45,485 bases of DNA from Scopulibacillus daqui (GCF_016908855.1 NZ_JAFBER010000022.1:1-45485); one strand, 5' to 3'; shown: positions 26,686 to 34,306, numbered from the stretch's first letter. A program made the numbers and translations. Notes: generated by a model from the letters alone, not told the origin.

Positions 26686-27483
26686 CTAACTAGTCATATC
26701 AGAATCCTCGCGCAAACGATTCCCCTTCCTGAATCTTAAAGCAGTATAGATACAAACAATAATCGTAAATAAAGCAACACCGACAGCTTCAAAATTAATT
26801 TCCATTGAAGGGTTGAAATAGGTTACGGCTTCATATAAGGATACCCCGTAAGCGAGGGCAACAATGACCCATCCCATAACTTTCGAAGCCGTCTGGCCCA
26901 TTTTTCCCGACTGGTTAATCATTCGAAAGGTGATCAAAGAATCAGCGGTGTCGGTTAACATCATACCTATCATAAAGGTCAATCCTAGAATAATTGGCAT
27001 GTAGCTGGAAAAATGAGAAGCTGCTAAAGCCCATACAGCCGTTTGACTTACTGTATCTGCGGCAGCAGCAAAAACAATGCCTGTCAAAATAATCATTAAT
27101 GGGTTGGTTGTCTCGCTGAAAACTTTTGGAATAACCTTGCCTTTAATCCCTTTTGGCTCATAATCTTTATCTTCAGTATGTAAAAGATTATAAATATTTA
27201 GTGTGCCGATAAGAAATAAAGATAAAACAGACACCCAGGTACCAATCGCATCAAAATAACTTGGATACCGAAAATTTTGACTGACCATTCCAAGAATAAC
27301 AGCTATTGAAGCGACAATCAGCCCGTGTCCAAATGAAAAAAATGTTCCTACCCAGCGGGCCCAAGGACTGTTTTTCCGCCAATTATAGCGAGCAACACCA
27401 TCAATGTAAGCAAGATGGTCGGCGTCCAGGCCATGGCGGATACCAAGTGTAAAAACTAAAAGTAACAGCGATAATGTTTCCAC
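26686..27483 (-). CDS. Nickel/cobalt transporter, NiCoT/UreH type
   Basis: Membrane protein of 265 aa with about six to seven hydrophobic helices. The family signature in helix II reads LGIRHGLDADHLAYIDG, containing the H-x4-D-H metal ligands, and GTFFSFGHGLIVASI carries the second conserved His. It is shorter than the roughly 340-residue HoxN/NixA proteins and resembles the UreH nickel permease of thermophilic Bacillus urease clusters. The start is a GTG at 27483 with GGGGGAG 8 nt upstream. It is not in the urease operon, lying 11 kb away, but would logically supply UreC with nickel. A Fur-family-like palindrome lies in its upstream region. Confidence 0.85.
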   Translation of the reverse strand: METLSLLLLVFTLGIRHGLDADHLAYIDGVARYNWRKNSPWARWVGTFFSFGHGLIVASIAVILGMVSQNFRYPSYFDAIGTWVSVLSLFLIGTLNIYNLLHTEDKDYEPKGIKGKVIPKVFSETTNPLMIILTGIVFAAAADTVSQTAVWALAASHFSSYMPIILGLTFMIGMMLTDTADSLITFRMINQSGKMGQTASKVMGWVIVALAYGVSLYEAVTYFNPSMEINFEAVGVALFTIIVCIYTALRFRKGNRLREDSDMTS

Positions 27484-27536
27484 TCTCTTGACTCCCCCTT
27501 GAAAAAAACCTTTTTGTCTAATCTATGTTTCATACC

Positions 27537-27551
27537 TTATAATCATTAACA
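27537..27551. promoter_or_regulatory. Fur-family-like operator upstream of the nickel transporter
   Basis: TTATAATCATTAACA matches the 7-1-7 palindrome TGATAATnATTATCA at 12 of 14 positions. It lies 54 nt upstream of the transporter start and overlaps a possible minus-strand -10. Which family member would bind (Fur, Zur, PerR or a nickel sensor) cannot be told. Confidence 0.4.
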
Positions 27552-27609
27552 TTTTCATAAATAAGGATGAGCCTCTTCACAGTGACGATATAAAAAATTA
27601 ATAAAATAG

Positions 27610-27634
27610 GTTTATAAAATATTAAGATGGGTAA
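27610..27634 (+). promoter_or_regulatory. Sigma-B-type promoter of a putative small RNA
   Basis: GTTTAT (27610-27615) and GGGTAA (27629-27634) are 13 nt apart, close to the sigma-B consensus GTTTAA-N12-14-GGGTAT, and the -35 is preceded by AG as in AGGTTTA. A sigma-A-like TATAAT also lies at 27635-27640 but with no good -35. Confidence 0.45.
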
Positions 27635-27641
27635 TATAATA

Positions 27642-27706
27642 ACAACCCTAACCCCAACACACTTTCATCTATGTCCTGCCTTTTTAAGGCGGGACATCTT
27701 TTTTTT
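27642..27706 (+). ncRNA. Putative C-rich small RNA, about 65 nt
   Basis: The terminator at 27671-27697 (ATGTCCTGCCTT / AAGGCGGGACAT) followed by eight T is oriented for plus-strand transcription: a T-G pair is tolerated on this strand but becomes a C-A mismatch on the other. No plus-strand gene precedes it back to 24607. Between a sigma-B-like promoter and this terminator lies an unstructured C-rich stretch, ACAACCCTAACCCCAACACA, the kind of single-stranded CCC sequence with which FsrA and RoxS/RsaE RNAs pair with Shine-Dalgarno sequences. No reading frame with a ribosome binding site exists in it. Existence is inferred from signals only. Confidence 0.45.
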
Positions 27707-27711
27707 GGCGG

Positions 27712-28110
27712 CTATTCAAAGTCATCCGGGCTAACTTCACTGTGATGATCTTCATGGCTGTTTGCTTCATCTTGATTCATGTGCCCGTCTTGATCATTCG
27801 GTTCATCCGCTTCATGATCACCTATGTCTGCAGATTCTTCAACGCCGATAGCTTCCTGCAGCCACTCGGGAAGCTGCCCCATTTCAGACTGATTGAGCAT
27901 ATCGACAAAATCGGGATCATTGAGTAAAGCGCGTATGCCTTCAATATCGTTATTATCGCCAGTGATACTGCCGAAGCCTTGATTCTGTTTCTTCTTGCTT
28001 TCAAAATGAGTTGGGAAGTTATTTCCCACATTCATAACTGATGCATCACTGATTGATCCTACCCGTATTTGCCCAATAAAAAATGACGGAGATAAAAGAC
28101 CCATCGCCAT
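27712..28110 (-). CDS. GerPF-like family, divergent member with acidic tail, copy I
   Basis: Up to 132 aa; ATG at 28110 or 28104 after GGGAGG. The N-terminal 70 residues follow the family plan: VGSISDASVMNVGNNF, then KKKQNQGFGSITGDNND, then LLNDPDFVDM. The C-terminal half is very acidic and His-rich (EADEPNDQDGHMNQDEANSH), probably disordered and perhaps able to bind divalent metal. The glycine-rich block QNQGFGSITGDNN is shared with copy H just upstream (ENQGFGDISGINN) and with copy D at 43.4 kb (NSGLGTIGGHHN). It is probably cotranscribed with copy H. Function inferred as spore-coat or germination component. Confidence 0.6.
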   Translation of the reverse strand: MAMGLLSPSFFIGQIRVGSISDASVMNVGNNFPTHFESKKKQNQGFGSITGDNNDIEGIRALLNDPDFVDMLNQSEMGQLPEWLQEAIGVEESADIGDHEADEPNDQDGHMNQDEANSHEDHHSEVSPDDFE

Positions 28111-28180
28111 AAGCCTCCCAACCCAATGAATTTATCCGCACCTTTGTTTTCCTAAAGAATAAATTAAATATAGAAATGGC

Positions 28181-28384
28181 TTATTCTTTATGAACATCTT
28201 GATTATCCTGGTCGTTAACAATGTTCATATGATGTCGAGACTTATTATTAATGCCCGAAATATCGCCGAAGCCCTGATTTTCTTTTCCTATTGAAACCCA
28301 GCTGTCTTGAAGGTTTTTACCTGAAAACACCCCTGAGGATTTCGTGACTTGCTCAATCTTAAGTTCATCAAATTTAATTTTCAT
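28181..28384 (-). CDS. GerPF-like family, divergent member, copy H (67 aa)
   Basis: Family features in order: SSGVFSGKNLQDSW, KENQGFGDISGINN and MNIVNDQDNQD. AAAAGGAG precedes the ATG at 28384. It lacks the FGWxSP core of copies A-C and E-G but aligns along its length with copy D, so it links the two subgroups. No Cys, no membrane helix. It is divergent from the Hsp20-like gene at 28466, sharing an 81-nt promoter region with it, and lies 70 nt before copy I on the same strand. Confidence 0.6.
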   Translation of the reverse strand: MKIKFDELKIEQVTKSSGVFSGKNLQDSWVSIGKENQGFGDISGINNKSRHHMNIVNDQDNQDVHKE

Positions 28385-28465
28385 GATAACTCCTTTAAAA
28401 AGGTTTTTATTATATGTCTATTTATATTTTCTTAATTTATTTCAACAAATGAAGGAGGGAAAATA

Positions 28466-28963
28466 ATGTTTCCTTTTTCAAACCCAAATGACTTGCAGAC
28501 ATATATCGATAATATGAAACAACCATTCATGCAAGGATTCCCTTTTAACGGCGCTGATATTCAAAAGATGGTCAACGATTCCATCCAGCAGGCATTTCCT
28601 GATTTTCTCAAAAACCAGCGAAATGAGCCGGACTCCCAAAATCAGCGGTTCAATCGTTCAGCTGGAACATCCGGACAGCAAAGCGCTTCACATGATTACC
28701 AAGTATTTGAAACCCATGATTTCGTTATTGCCCGAATCCCCATAGATCGTATAGATGGACGGATTCAGCCAAGAATTTATATGGATACTTACCACTTGTA
28801 TGTAAAAGGATTGCCCGATGACCCGGACGATTTAAAAATTCCGCTTCCTTCACCTGTCCGTCCCAAATTTGCAAAAGCAGAATATAAAAGCAATATCCTA
28901 GAGATCCGTATGCTCAAAAAAGGGCCTGAGCCATTAACTGAAATAAGCGTCGACGAATCTTAA
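28466..28963 (+). CDS. Hsp20/alpha-crystallin-like protein, 165 aa (spore-coat type)
   Basis: The N-terminal 65 residues are polar and helical (FPFSNPNDLQTYIDNMKQPF...). The C-terminal 85 residues fit a small-heat-shock fold: YQVFETHDFVIARIPI, then MDTYHLYVKGLP, IPLPSPVRPKFAKAEYKSNI and LEIRMLKK. The terminal I-x-I motif of true chaperones is not evident. Spore-coat members of this superfamily exist in Bacillus (CotP, CotM). GAAGGAGGG precedes the ATG. A perfect hairpin follows at 28981. It is paralogous to the convergent gene at 29129-29599. Confidence 0.7.
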   Translation: MFPFSNPNDLQTYIDNMKQPFMQGFPFNGADIQKMVNDSIQQAFPDFLKNQRNEPDSQNQRFNRSAGTSGQQSASHDYQVFETHDFVIARIPIDRIDGRIQPRIYMDTYHLYVKGLPDDPDDLKIPLPSPVRPKFAKAEYKSNILEIRMLKKGPEPLTEISVDES

Positions 28964-28980
28964 TGGTTTGATTAGGATTG

Positions 28981-29016
28981 TTAATGGGTTTAACCATCGC
29001 TGGCTGAACCCATTAA
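28981..29016 (+). terminator. Terminator-like hairpin after the Hsp20-like gene
   Basis: TTAATGGGTT and AACCCATTAA are 10-bp perfect arms; the downstream T-run is short (ATATTTG). Confidence 0.6.
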
Positions 29017-29068
29017 TATTTGCTTCAAAATTTTTGATTTAAAGCCGGACAAACATAGCAAGCAAAAA

Positions 29069-29114
29069 ATGACTAGACTTATGTGCTATTGATTAACACA
29101 ACCAGCTAGTCATT
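29069..29114. terminator. Long inverted repeat between convergent Hsp20-like genes
   Basis: AATGACTAG and CTAGTCATT, with inner GTG/CAC pairing, lie 14 nt before the stop of the minus-strand gene. Flanking A-run on the left suggests termination of the minus-strand transcript. Confidence 0.55.
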
Positions 29115-29128
29115 GAGTTTATCAAAGT

Positions 29129-29599
29129 TTATAATATTTCAACTCTAATTTCTGAAAATGCCGTGTTCTTTTTAGGTATTTTTATTTCTAAAAAATGATC
29201 TTTGATGACAGCGCTGCTCCCCTTTGCATAACCATTAGCCGGAAGATTCACGTAAAGATCCCTTCCCATGTCTATTCCTTGTATAAAGAGTTTATTTGTA
29301 TCAAAAAAAACTTTAATATCACCAGGGTTTGTTTGTTCCGGGATCGCGATCCGGGTCAGAATCATATTATGGGTTTCAAATATATCCGGCTCATACGCTT
29401 TATTTTGATTGCCTCGATCCATATTTGAGTCAAAGTTTGAATTGAATTGCGCTTTTGTCTGTTCTAAGATATTGTTCGTTAAATCATGAATCCATGAAAG
29501 ATCGAATCCGTTTTTTGTGCCGCTCCCGGCAGGTCCATAACCATTTTGATGCTTCGAAAACTCTTTTTGAAATAAATCCCAAGGGTTAAAATTATTCAT
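29129..29599 (-). CDS. Hsp20/alpha-crystallin-like protein, 156 aa (spore-coat type)
   Basis: Same layout as the gene at 28466: a polar N-terminal region (NNFNPWDLFQKEFSKHQNGY), then an alpha-crystallin-like domain with PDIFETHNMILTRIAI, FFDTNKLFIQGIDM, LYVNLPANGYAKGSSAVIKD and LEIKIPKKN. The FETH string is shared exactly with its convergent neighbour, so the two are diverged duplicates. A strong ribosome binding site (GAGGGGGGAAAA) precedes the ATG. Function in the spore coat is inferred from the CotP-like domain and neighbourhood. Confidence 0.68.
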   Translation of the reverse strand: MNNFNPWDLFQKEFSKHQNGYGPAGSGTKNGFDLSWIHDLTNNILEQTKAQFNSNFDSNMDRGNQNKAYEPDIFETHNMILTRIAIPEQTNPGDIKVFFDTNKLFIQGIDMGRDLYVNLPANGYAKGSSAVIKDHFLEIKIPKKNTAFSEIRVEIL

Positions 29600-29848
29600 T
29601 TTTCCCCCCTCTTTGCGTTTTTTTGTTTTAACATCGCTGACGCTTTCTTACCCTATATTATGTTTTAGATGAATATGGGTGCTAATTTATTAGGGGATTG
29701 ACTCATTTATATCATTAAGGATACAGCACTCGGGAGCCGCCGTTGCAGAAAACCCCTTATAGTCAGCCTATTTTGAACTTTACAGCCCATTTTTTTGGTA
29801 TAATGAACGAAATGAATGTACTATTCAACATAAAAAGGTGTGGCATAT

Positions 29849-31270
29849 ATGGATATTCATGATTTATCAGCAGTGGAACTCATTAATCTGTACAAAGCCC
29901 GAATACTTTCTCCTATAGATGTTGTACATGCATTATTTGAACGTATCGACACGCTTAACCCAGATCTTAACGCCTTTGTGACCCTCAATCGCCCGGAAGC
30001 TTTAATCCAAGCAAAAAAGGCGGAAAATGCTTACTTATATAGCCATCCGCTGCGCCCTTTAGAAGGCATTCCCATAGCAATTAAAGATTTAACCAATACA
30101 AAGGGCATCAGAACAACTTACGGATGTTCCGTCTACCGTGACAATGTTCCCGATCGTGACGCAACAATTGTCAAGCGCCTTAAAGAAGCCGGCGCCATTA
30201 TAATGGGAAAAACGAATACACCGGAATTTGGCCATAAGGCGACCACAGATAATCCATTATTCGGGGCAGCACGCAATCCTTGGAATAAGGAAAAAACGGC
30301 TGGAGGATCCAGCGGCGGTTCAGCCGCTGCCGTTGCCGCCGGATTCGTTCCCTTAGCAGAGGGAAGCGACGGCGGAGGATCAATTCGCATTCCTGCCTCT
30401 CTTTGCGGGGTTTATGGTTTTAAACCAAGCTTTGGCATGGTCCCTTATGATAATCATCTTGACGGTGTCTTTGGCAATCACGAACCTTTTATTCATTATG
30501 GCACTTTAAGCCGCTCCATTGATGATGCTGCGCTGATGTTTGATGTCATTAAAGGGGCTTCGGCCGCTGATCCGTTTTCAGTCACTGCAACAGAAGAATC
30601 TGCAATTGAAGCACTGTATCATGGCTATCAGTCATTCAAAATAGGATGGACATTAGACTTTGGAATGTATGAAATCGATGATGAAGTAAAGCATCTATTT
30701 CTAAATAAAATAGATGAGCTGCAGACTGAAGGGTTCACCGTTGAACCTGTTCAAATCAATTTGCAAAAAAGTTTGCCTGAGTTCATTGATTACTTTGAAA
30801 AGCTTTGGACAGTCGGATTAGCCGCCGGCTGCGGAGCATTAGCAGAGAAGCATTCGGATCAATTATCTTCCGGGCTGCTCGCCATGATTGAGAGAGGAAA
30901 AAAATTATCGGCTGTAGAATTTAAATCTCTCGAAAGCTATCGGGCATTTGTATGGCATGCCATACAAAAAGTATTTGCAGATTACGACATTTTGCTGTCC
31001 CCGACACTTGCGGCTCCTGCCTTTGACTATCAATTGGAAGGCCCTGAAACAATTAACGGCAAACTCATCAAGCCTGACTCCGACTGGGTGATGACACAAA
31101 TCTATAATTTAACCGGCCATCCGGCTATATCTATTCCGATCGGTTTTAACAGCGGGCACTTGCCGGTTGGCATGCAGGCAGCTGGAGGCCGTTTTGGCGA
31201 CATCAAGCTTTTGCAATTTGCAAAATGGATGGAAACTATCTTTAAAGCCCGGCTTAAAGTTAAAGCTTAA
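29849..31270 (+). CDS. Amidase signature family hydrolase
   Basis: A 473-residue serine amidase. The Ser-cisSer-Lys triad is visible: Lys79 (PIAIKDLTN), Ser154 ([15 protein letters not shown]) and Ser178 ([14 protein letters not shown]), with the expected 24-residue spacing between the two serines. I chose the ATG at 29849, 7 nt after AAGGTG; a GTG at 29840 is in frame. GatA homology is only at family level, and no gatB/gatC neighbours are present, so this is a stand-alone amidase (amide, nitrilotoluene or peptide-amide substrates possible) whose specificity is unknown. A perfect terminator follows. Confidence 0.9.
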   Translation: MDIHDLSAVELINLYKARILSPIDVVHALFERIDTLNPDLNAFVTLNRPEALIQAKKAENAYLYSHPLRPLEGIPIAIKDLTNTKGIRTTYGCSVYRDNVPDRDATIVKRLKEAGAIIMGKTNTPEFGHKATTDNPLFGAARNPWNKEKTAGGSSGGSAAAVAAGFVPLAEGSDGGGSIRIPASLCGVYGFKPSFGMVPYDNHLDGVFGNHEPFIHYGTLSRSIDDAALMFDVIKGASAADPFSVTATEESAIEALYHGYQSFKIGWTLDFGMYEIDDEVKHLFLNKIDELQTEGFTVEPVQINLQKSLPEFIDYFEKLWTVGLAAGCGALAEKHSDQLSSGLLAMIERGKKLSAVEFKSLESYRAFVWHAIQKVFADYDILLSPTLAAPAFDYQLEGPETINGKLIKPDSDWVMTQIYNLTGHPAISIPIGFNSGHLPVGMQAAGGRFGDIKLLQFAKWMETIFKARLKVKA

Positions 31271-31273
31271 TCA

Positions 31274-31300
31274 AAAAGTGAGGCAAATGGCCTCACTTTT
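31274..31300 (+). terminator. Amidase gene terminator
   Basis: AAAAGTGAGGC-AAATG-GCCTCACTTTT, a perfect stem 3 nt after the stop codon. Confidence 0.9.
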
Positions 31301-31439
31301 ATACATTAAACATAATTTCCCAAACTGCCGATACCTTTCTCTGTACACATGAATAACTCCATATTATCATAACATTAGAGTAATTCCATTTATTTATATA
31401 ATTGAAAACGGCAATCTTTTCGTCCAGATTTTAAAGGGA

Positions 31440-31613
31440 GTGATCATCATAAAAGAACCCGTTGGAAAATGTATTGATTGCAATAAAACAGTCTATTGTG
31501 AAGGCGGTTTTTTGCAAGGCGTCGTTTTAGAAAACCATCGTATTCGCTGTTACGACTGTCAGAATGAAAAAGAAATAGAAAGTGCATGGTCAAAAATAAA
31601 GAAAACCGATTGA
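31440..31613 (+). CDS. Small zinc-ribbon protein, at most 57 aa
   Basis: The frame contains two Cys pairs, GKCIDCNKTVYC and RCYDCQNE, forming a likely four-Cys zinc ribbon around GFLQGVVLENHRI. It ends at a TGA at 31611. No ATG precedes the Cys region. The only conventional start is a GTG at 31440, which overlaps the ribosome binding site AAAGGGAG. The correctly spaced codons are ATC (31446) or ATA (31449), so a rare start is possible. It is not the SR1P or YlaI protein of Bacillus, as far as I can judge. Function unknown; nucleic-acid or protein binding is plausible for a zinc ribbon. Confidence 0.55.
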   Translation: MIIIKEPVGKCIDCNKTVYCEGGFLQGVVLENHRIRCYDCQNEKEIESAWSKIKKTD

Positions 31614-31720
31614 AAAATCCTAAATAGGCAAAGACGGAGGCTGGAATCCGGGTGTGAAGTCCCTTCATTCCAATCTGTTCGCTTATGCTGTTCTGTCTAT
31701 TTTTTATAAGATGTGATAGG

Positions 31721-31755
31721 AAAGGACACTTCCCTTTTACAGGACAGTGTCCTTT
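31721..31755. terminator. Terminator downstream of hutH
   Basis: AAAGGACACT and AGTGTCCTTT form a perfect 10-bp stem between the zinc-ribbon gene and hutH, with T-rich flank on the plus side. It may serve both directions. Confidence 0.7.
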
Positions 31756-31789
31756 TTGTTTTACCTTCGCTTGACCTCATTTTCGCATA

Positions 31790-33313
31790 TCAAAGCGTCA
31801 GCTCCTCCAAAAATAATTCTTTCCATTCATCTGTTGACAGCCAGGCCGCCAGTTTTTCAATGTCTTTTGAAAAGACACGGTCATGTTCAACCATAGGGGC
31901 ATGCTCACGTCCCTTTAAGTAAATCGCTTTGGTTCGAGGAGCCATCTTGTCAATATCCCGAAATTCCAATGCCTGCATGGCACAGAATAGTTCAATGGCT
32001 AATACCCTTCTTACATTTTGAATAATTTGATAAGCATGTCGAGAGCCAATCGTTCCCATGCTGACATGATCTTCTTGGTTTGCCGATGACGGGATCGAAT
32101 CAACGCTTGCCGGATGGGCTAATGTCTTATTCTCAGACACAAGAGAAGCTGCTGTGTATTGTAAGATCATCGCTCCGGATTCCAGCCCTGAATTCTTGCT
32201 TAAAAACGGCGGCAAGTCATTAAGCTGCGGGTTAACGAGACGTTCGATGCGCCGTTCGGAAATATTGGCGACCTCCGCCATGGTAATACCCAGGAAGTCC
32301 ATCGCTAAAGCAATCGGCTGTCCGTGGAAGTTTCCGCCAGAAATAACTTTGTCGCCATCATCAAAAATTAATGGATTATCTGTCGCTGCATTCATTTCAA
32401 TTTCTAATTTTTCGATAACATAATTTAATGCTTGCCAAGTTGCGCCGTGAACCTGCGGGATACAGCGAAGCGAATAAGCGTCCTGAACCCTTAATTCTCC
32501 TTGCTCCGTCACAAGACGGCTGCCGGACAAATACTCTCGAAGCCGGGCAGCGACATCTATTTGCTCCTGGTATCCTCTTGCTTTATGAACAGATTCGTCA
32601 AAAGCGGTTATAATGCCGTTAAGCGCTTCGATTGTTAAGGCGGAAATCGCTTCTGACTGCCTAGCCAATTGAATGGCTTCAAGAACGGCCACAACGCCCT
32701 GTGCCGTCATCGCTTGTGTGCCGTTTATAAGAGCCAGGCCTTCCTTAGCGGTCAATGTTAATGGAAAAATGCCCAAACGCTGAAACACTGCTTCTGTCGG
32801 CTGGCGCTCGCCCTCATAGAACACTTCGCCTTCTCCGACCAACACCAAAGCCAAATGCGACAACGGAGCTAAATCGCCGCTTGCTCCCAATGAGCCTTGT
32901 TGGGGTATGACAGGATGAATGCCTTTATTGACAAGTTCTATTAATCTTTCAATTAATATAGGACGGACGCCGGAGAAGCCTTTTAATAAAGCATTAGCCC
33001 GTAATAGCATCATAAGTCGGCTGACTTTTTCAGGAAAAGGATCTCCAACTCCGCACGCATGGCTTCTAATTAAATTAATTTGCAAATCCTCAACATCTTC
33101 GGCTTGAATGTATACATCACTTAATTTGCCGAATCCAGTTGTAATGCCATAAATAACCTTTCCTTCATTGACGATTTTTTCAACAGCTTCGCGGCTTTTG
33201 GCAACCCGCGCCATACTTTCTTCCGACGCCTTAATCATCTCACCATGATTTAAAACCTTCTCGACTTGTTCAAATGTTAAACGTTCTCCATCTAAAATAA
33301 CGATTGTAACCAC
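31790..33313 (-). CDS. hutH: Histidine ammonia-lyase
   Basis: Converts L-histidine to urocanate and ammonia. The MIO prosthetic group forms from Ala144-Ser145-Gly146 ([19 protein letters not shown]), and the active-site Tyr lies in [15 protein letters not shown]. Further typical stretches are [23 protein letters not shown] and [15 protein letters not shown]. At 507 aa it is full length. The start is a GTG at 33313. It is controlled by HutP-dependent antitermination in its leader. The usual following genes hutU, hutI and hutG are missing: a terminator comes 35 nt after the stop. Confidence 0.96.
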   Translation of the reverse strand: MVTIVILDGERLTFEQVEKVLNHGEMIKASEESMARVAKSREAVEKIVNEGKVIYGITTGFGKLSDVYIQAEDVEDLQINLIRSHACGVGDPFPEKVSRLMMLLRANALLKGFSGVRPILIERLIELVNKGIHPVIPQQGSLGASGDLAPLSHLALVLVGEGEVFYEGERQPTEAVFQRLGIFPLTLTAKEGLALINGTQAMTAQGVVAVLEAIQLARQSEAISALTIEALNGIITAFDESVHKARGYQEQIDVAARLREYLSGSRLVTEQGELRVQDAYSLRCIPQVHGATWQALNYVIEKLEIEMNAATDNPLIFDDGDKVISGGNFHGQPIALAMDFLGITMAEVANISERRIERLVNPQLNDLPPFLSKNSGLESGAMILQYTAASLVSENKTLAHPASVDSIPSSANQEDHVSMGTIGSRHAYQIIQNVRRVLAIELFCAMQALEFRDIDKMAPRTKAIYLKGREHAPMVEHDRVFSKDIEKLAAWLSTDEWKELFLEELTL

Positions 33314-33375
33314 CGCTTTCTTATTATTTTTGAGAATCCCTCAAATGGATTGGCATGTTTTAAAAAAGACAAAAA

Positions 33376-33412
33376 GGGGCCGCACAACGACTGAATCATC
33401 GCTGAACGCCCC
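33376..33412 (-). terminator. HutP-controlled leader terminator of hutH
   Basis: On the minus strand GGGGGCGTTCAGCGA pairs with TCGTTGTGCGGCCCC across an eight-base loop, then a TTTTT run follows. It lies between hutP and hutH, where Bacillus subtilis has the terminator bypassed in the presence of histidine. Confidence 0.88.
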
Positions 33413-33436
33413 CTATTGACTGATAGCTATGGGCTA
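33413..33436 (-). promoter_or_regulatory. HutP-binding NAG triplets
   Basis: Read on the minus strand the sequence is TAG-CCCA-TAG-CTAT-CAG-TCAA-TAG, four NAG triplets separated by exactly 4 nt each, abutting the terminator stem. HutP is known to bind NAG triplets with 4-nt spacing in the presence of L-histidine and Mg2+. Confidence 0.85.
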
Positions 33437-33491
33437 TGCTCAATATTCAAATGAATGTCCAAAGAGTCAGACAAATAAGCTTTTAATTGTT

Positions 33492-33941
33492 CTAAATATG
33501 ATTAATGCCAAGTCCGATGGTTTCGTGCTCAAGGCCTTTAACCGGAGCGCCTATCGTTCCATACAAGGCAACTGCAAGCCATTCTCCCTCACGCTCATCT
33601 TTGTAAGGGTTTCCGCGAACAATAGAAAATGTTAACCCCACTGTTCTTAAAACAGTGCCTAACTGGTTATTGCCCCTTGTTACACCGCTGAGCGCTTCAA
33701 TAATGGTATGATACAAAGCATGGGTTTCCCGGTATAGCTGCGGATCAATCATGCCTTGATTTTTTGCTGCTGTTTCAACAGCCGCCACCACTTTATGAGC
33801 ATCCATGGAACCTACCTTCCCTTTACAAGAGCGCCAACCCAGATCAATTAATTCCTTTGACAGCTTCTTTTCAGGCTGAAGGAGGATCATAAGCGCTTCC
33901 TTCCCAATGAGATGGTCACGGTCAAGTGGCATAACTTTCAC
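33492..33941 (-). CDS. hutP: Histidine utilisation antiterminator HutP
   Basis: RNA-binding regulator of 149 aa; hexamers bind the hut leader when L-histidine and Mg2+ are present and let transcription continue into hutH. The C-terminal half is highly typical: [51 protein letters not shown]. The His residues of the last stretch coordinate the metal. Its own promoter carries a cre-like site. The gene and leader arrangement equal those of Bacillus subtilis. Confidence 0.95.
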   Translation of the reverse strand: MKVMPLDRDHLIGKEALMILLQPEKKLSKELIDLGWRSCKGKVGSMDAHKVVAAVETAAKNQGMIDPQLYRETHALYHTIIEALSGVTRGNNQLGTVLRTVGLTFSIVRGNPYKDEREGEWLAVALYGTIGAPVKGLEHETIGLGINHI

Positions 33942-33969
33942 TCTCTTCTAATAACTAATCACTAACCTT

Positions 33970-33998
33970 AGTGTATCCGTTTACATTTAGGATGTCAA
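33970..33998 (-). promoter_or_regulatory. Sigma-A promoter of hutP
   Basis: On the minus strand TTGACA (33993-33998), a 17-nt spacer and TACACT (33970-33975) lie about 30 nt upstream of the hutP start. Confidence 0.82.
33972..33985 (-). promoter_or_regulatory. Catabolite response element (CcpA site) over the hutP promoter
   Basis: TGTAAACGGATACA on the minus strand matches TGWAANCGNWNNCA at every constrained position and overlaps the -10, so CcpA binding should repress hut transcription when glucose is available. In Bacillus subtilis the hut operon is also under CcpA control. Confidence 0.75.
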
Positions 33999-34114
33999 TC
34001 ATTTGTTTTATGATCGCCATTCACAAATTCAGCGGCCAAAACTTCCCAAAATGCGGATAATAGAGCGATCATTGGTAAAAAATAATCTTTAACAAAGACA
34101 CAGGGTGGTCTCAT

Positions 34115-34306
34115 ATGACTACAATGCTTATTTTTCTTAGTTTCTATCCATGGCTGTTTATTTTCTTTGTTTTGGTTGTCTTGCGAATGGATGAATGGGC
34201 GAAAATATGTTTATTTTTATTAGTTCTTTGGATTATGGTGATGCCCTTTGCAGCGATTTTCATCAATGATCATAAAAAGGAGAAAAAAACAAATCCTAAG
34301 CCCTGA
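34115..34306 (+). CDS. Small two-helix membrane protein upstream of gerA
   Basis: A 63-residue protein: a first hydrophobic helix (MLIFLSFYPWLFIFFVLVVL), a short loop RMDEWAK, a second helix (LFLLVLWIMVMPFAAIFI) and a basic tail (NDHKKEKKTNPKP). AGGGTGG lies 8 nt before the ATG. It ends 22 nt before gerA on the same strand and is probably the first gene of the germinant receptor operon. Some receptor operons carry a short two-helix D subunit; this could be an upstream version of it, but no sequence signature confirms that. Confidence 0.6.
   Translation: MTTMLIFLSFYPWLFIFFVLVVLRMDEWAKICLFLLVLWIMVMPFAAIFINDHKKEKKTNPKP

Noticed and set aside
27627-27734. Short frame starting ATGGGTAATATA inside the putative small RNA.
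   Set aside because: No Shine-Dalgarno sequence, and it would run through a terminator stem; not a credible protein gene.
31620-31680. Imperfect stem with GGAAT/ATTCC and GAAG/CTTC arms after the zinc-ribbon gene.
   Set aside because: Asymmetric, with no T-run or recognisable riboswitch core; the clean hairpin at 31721 is a better terminator.
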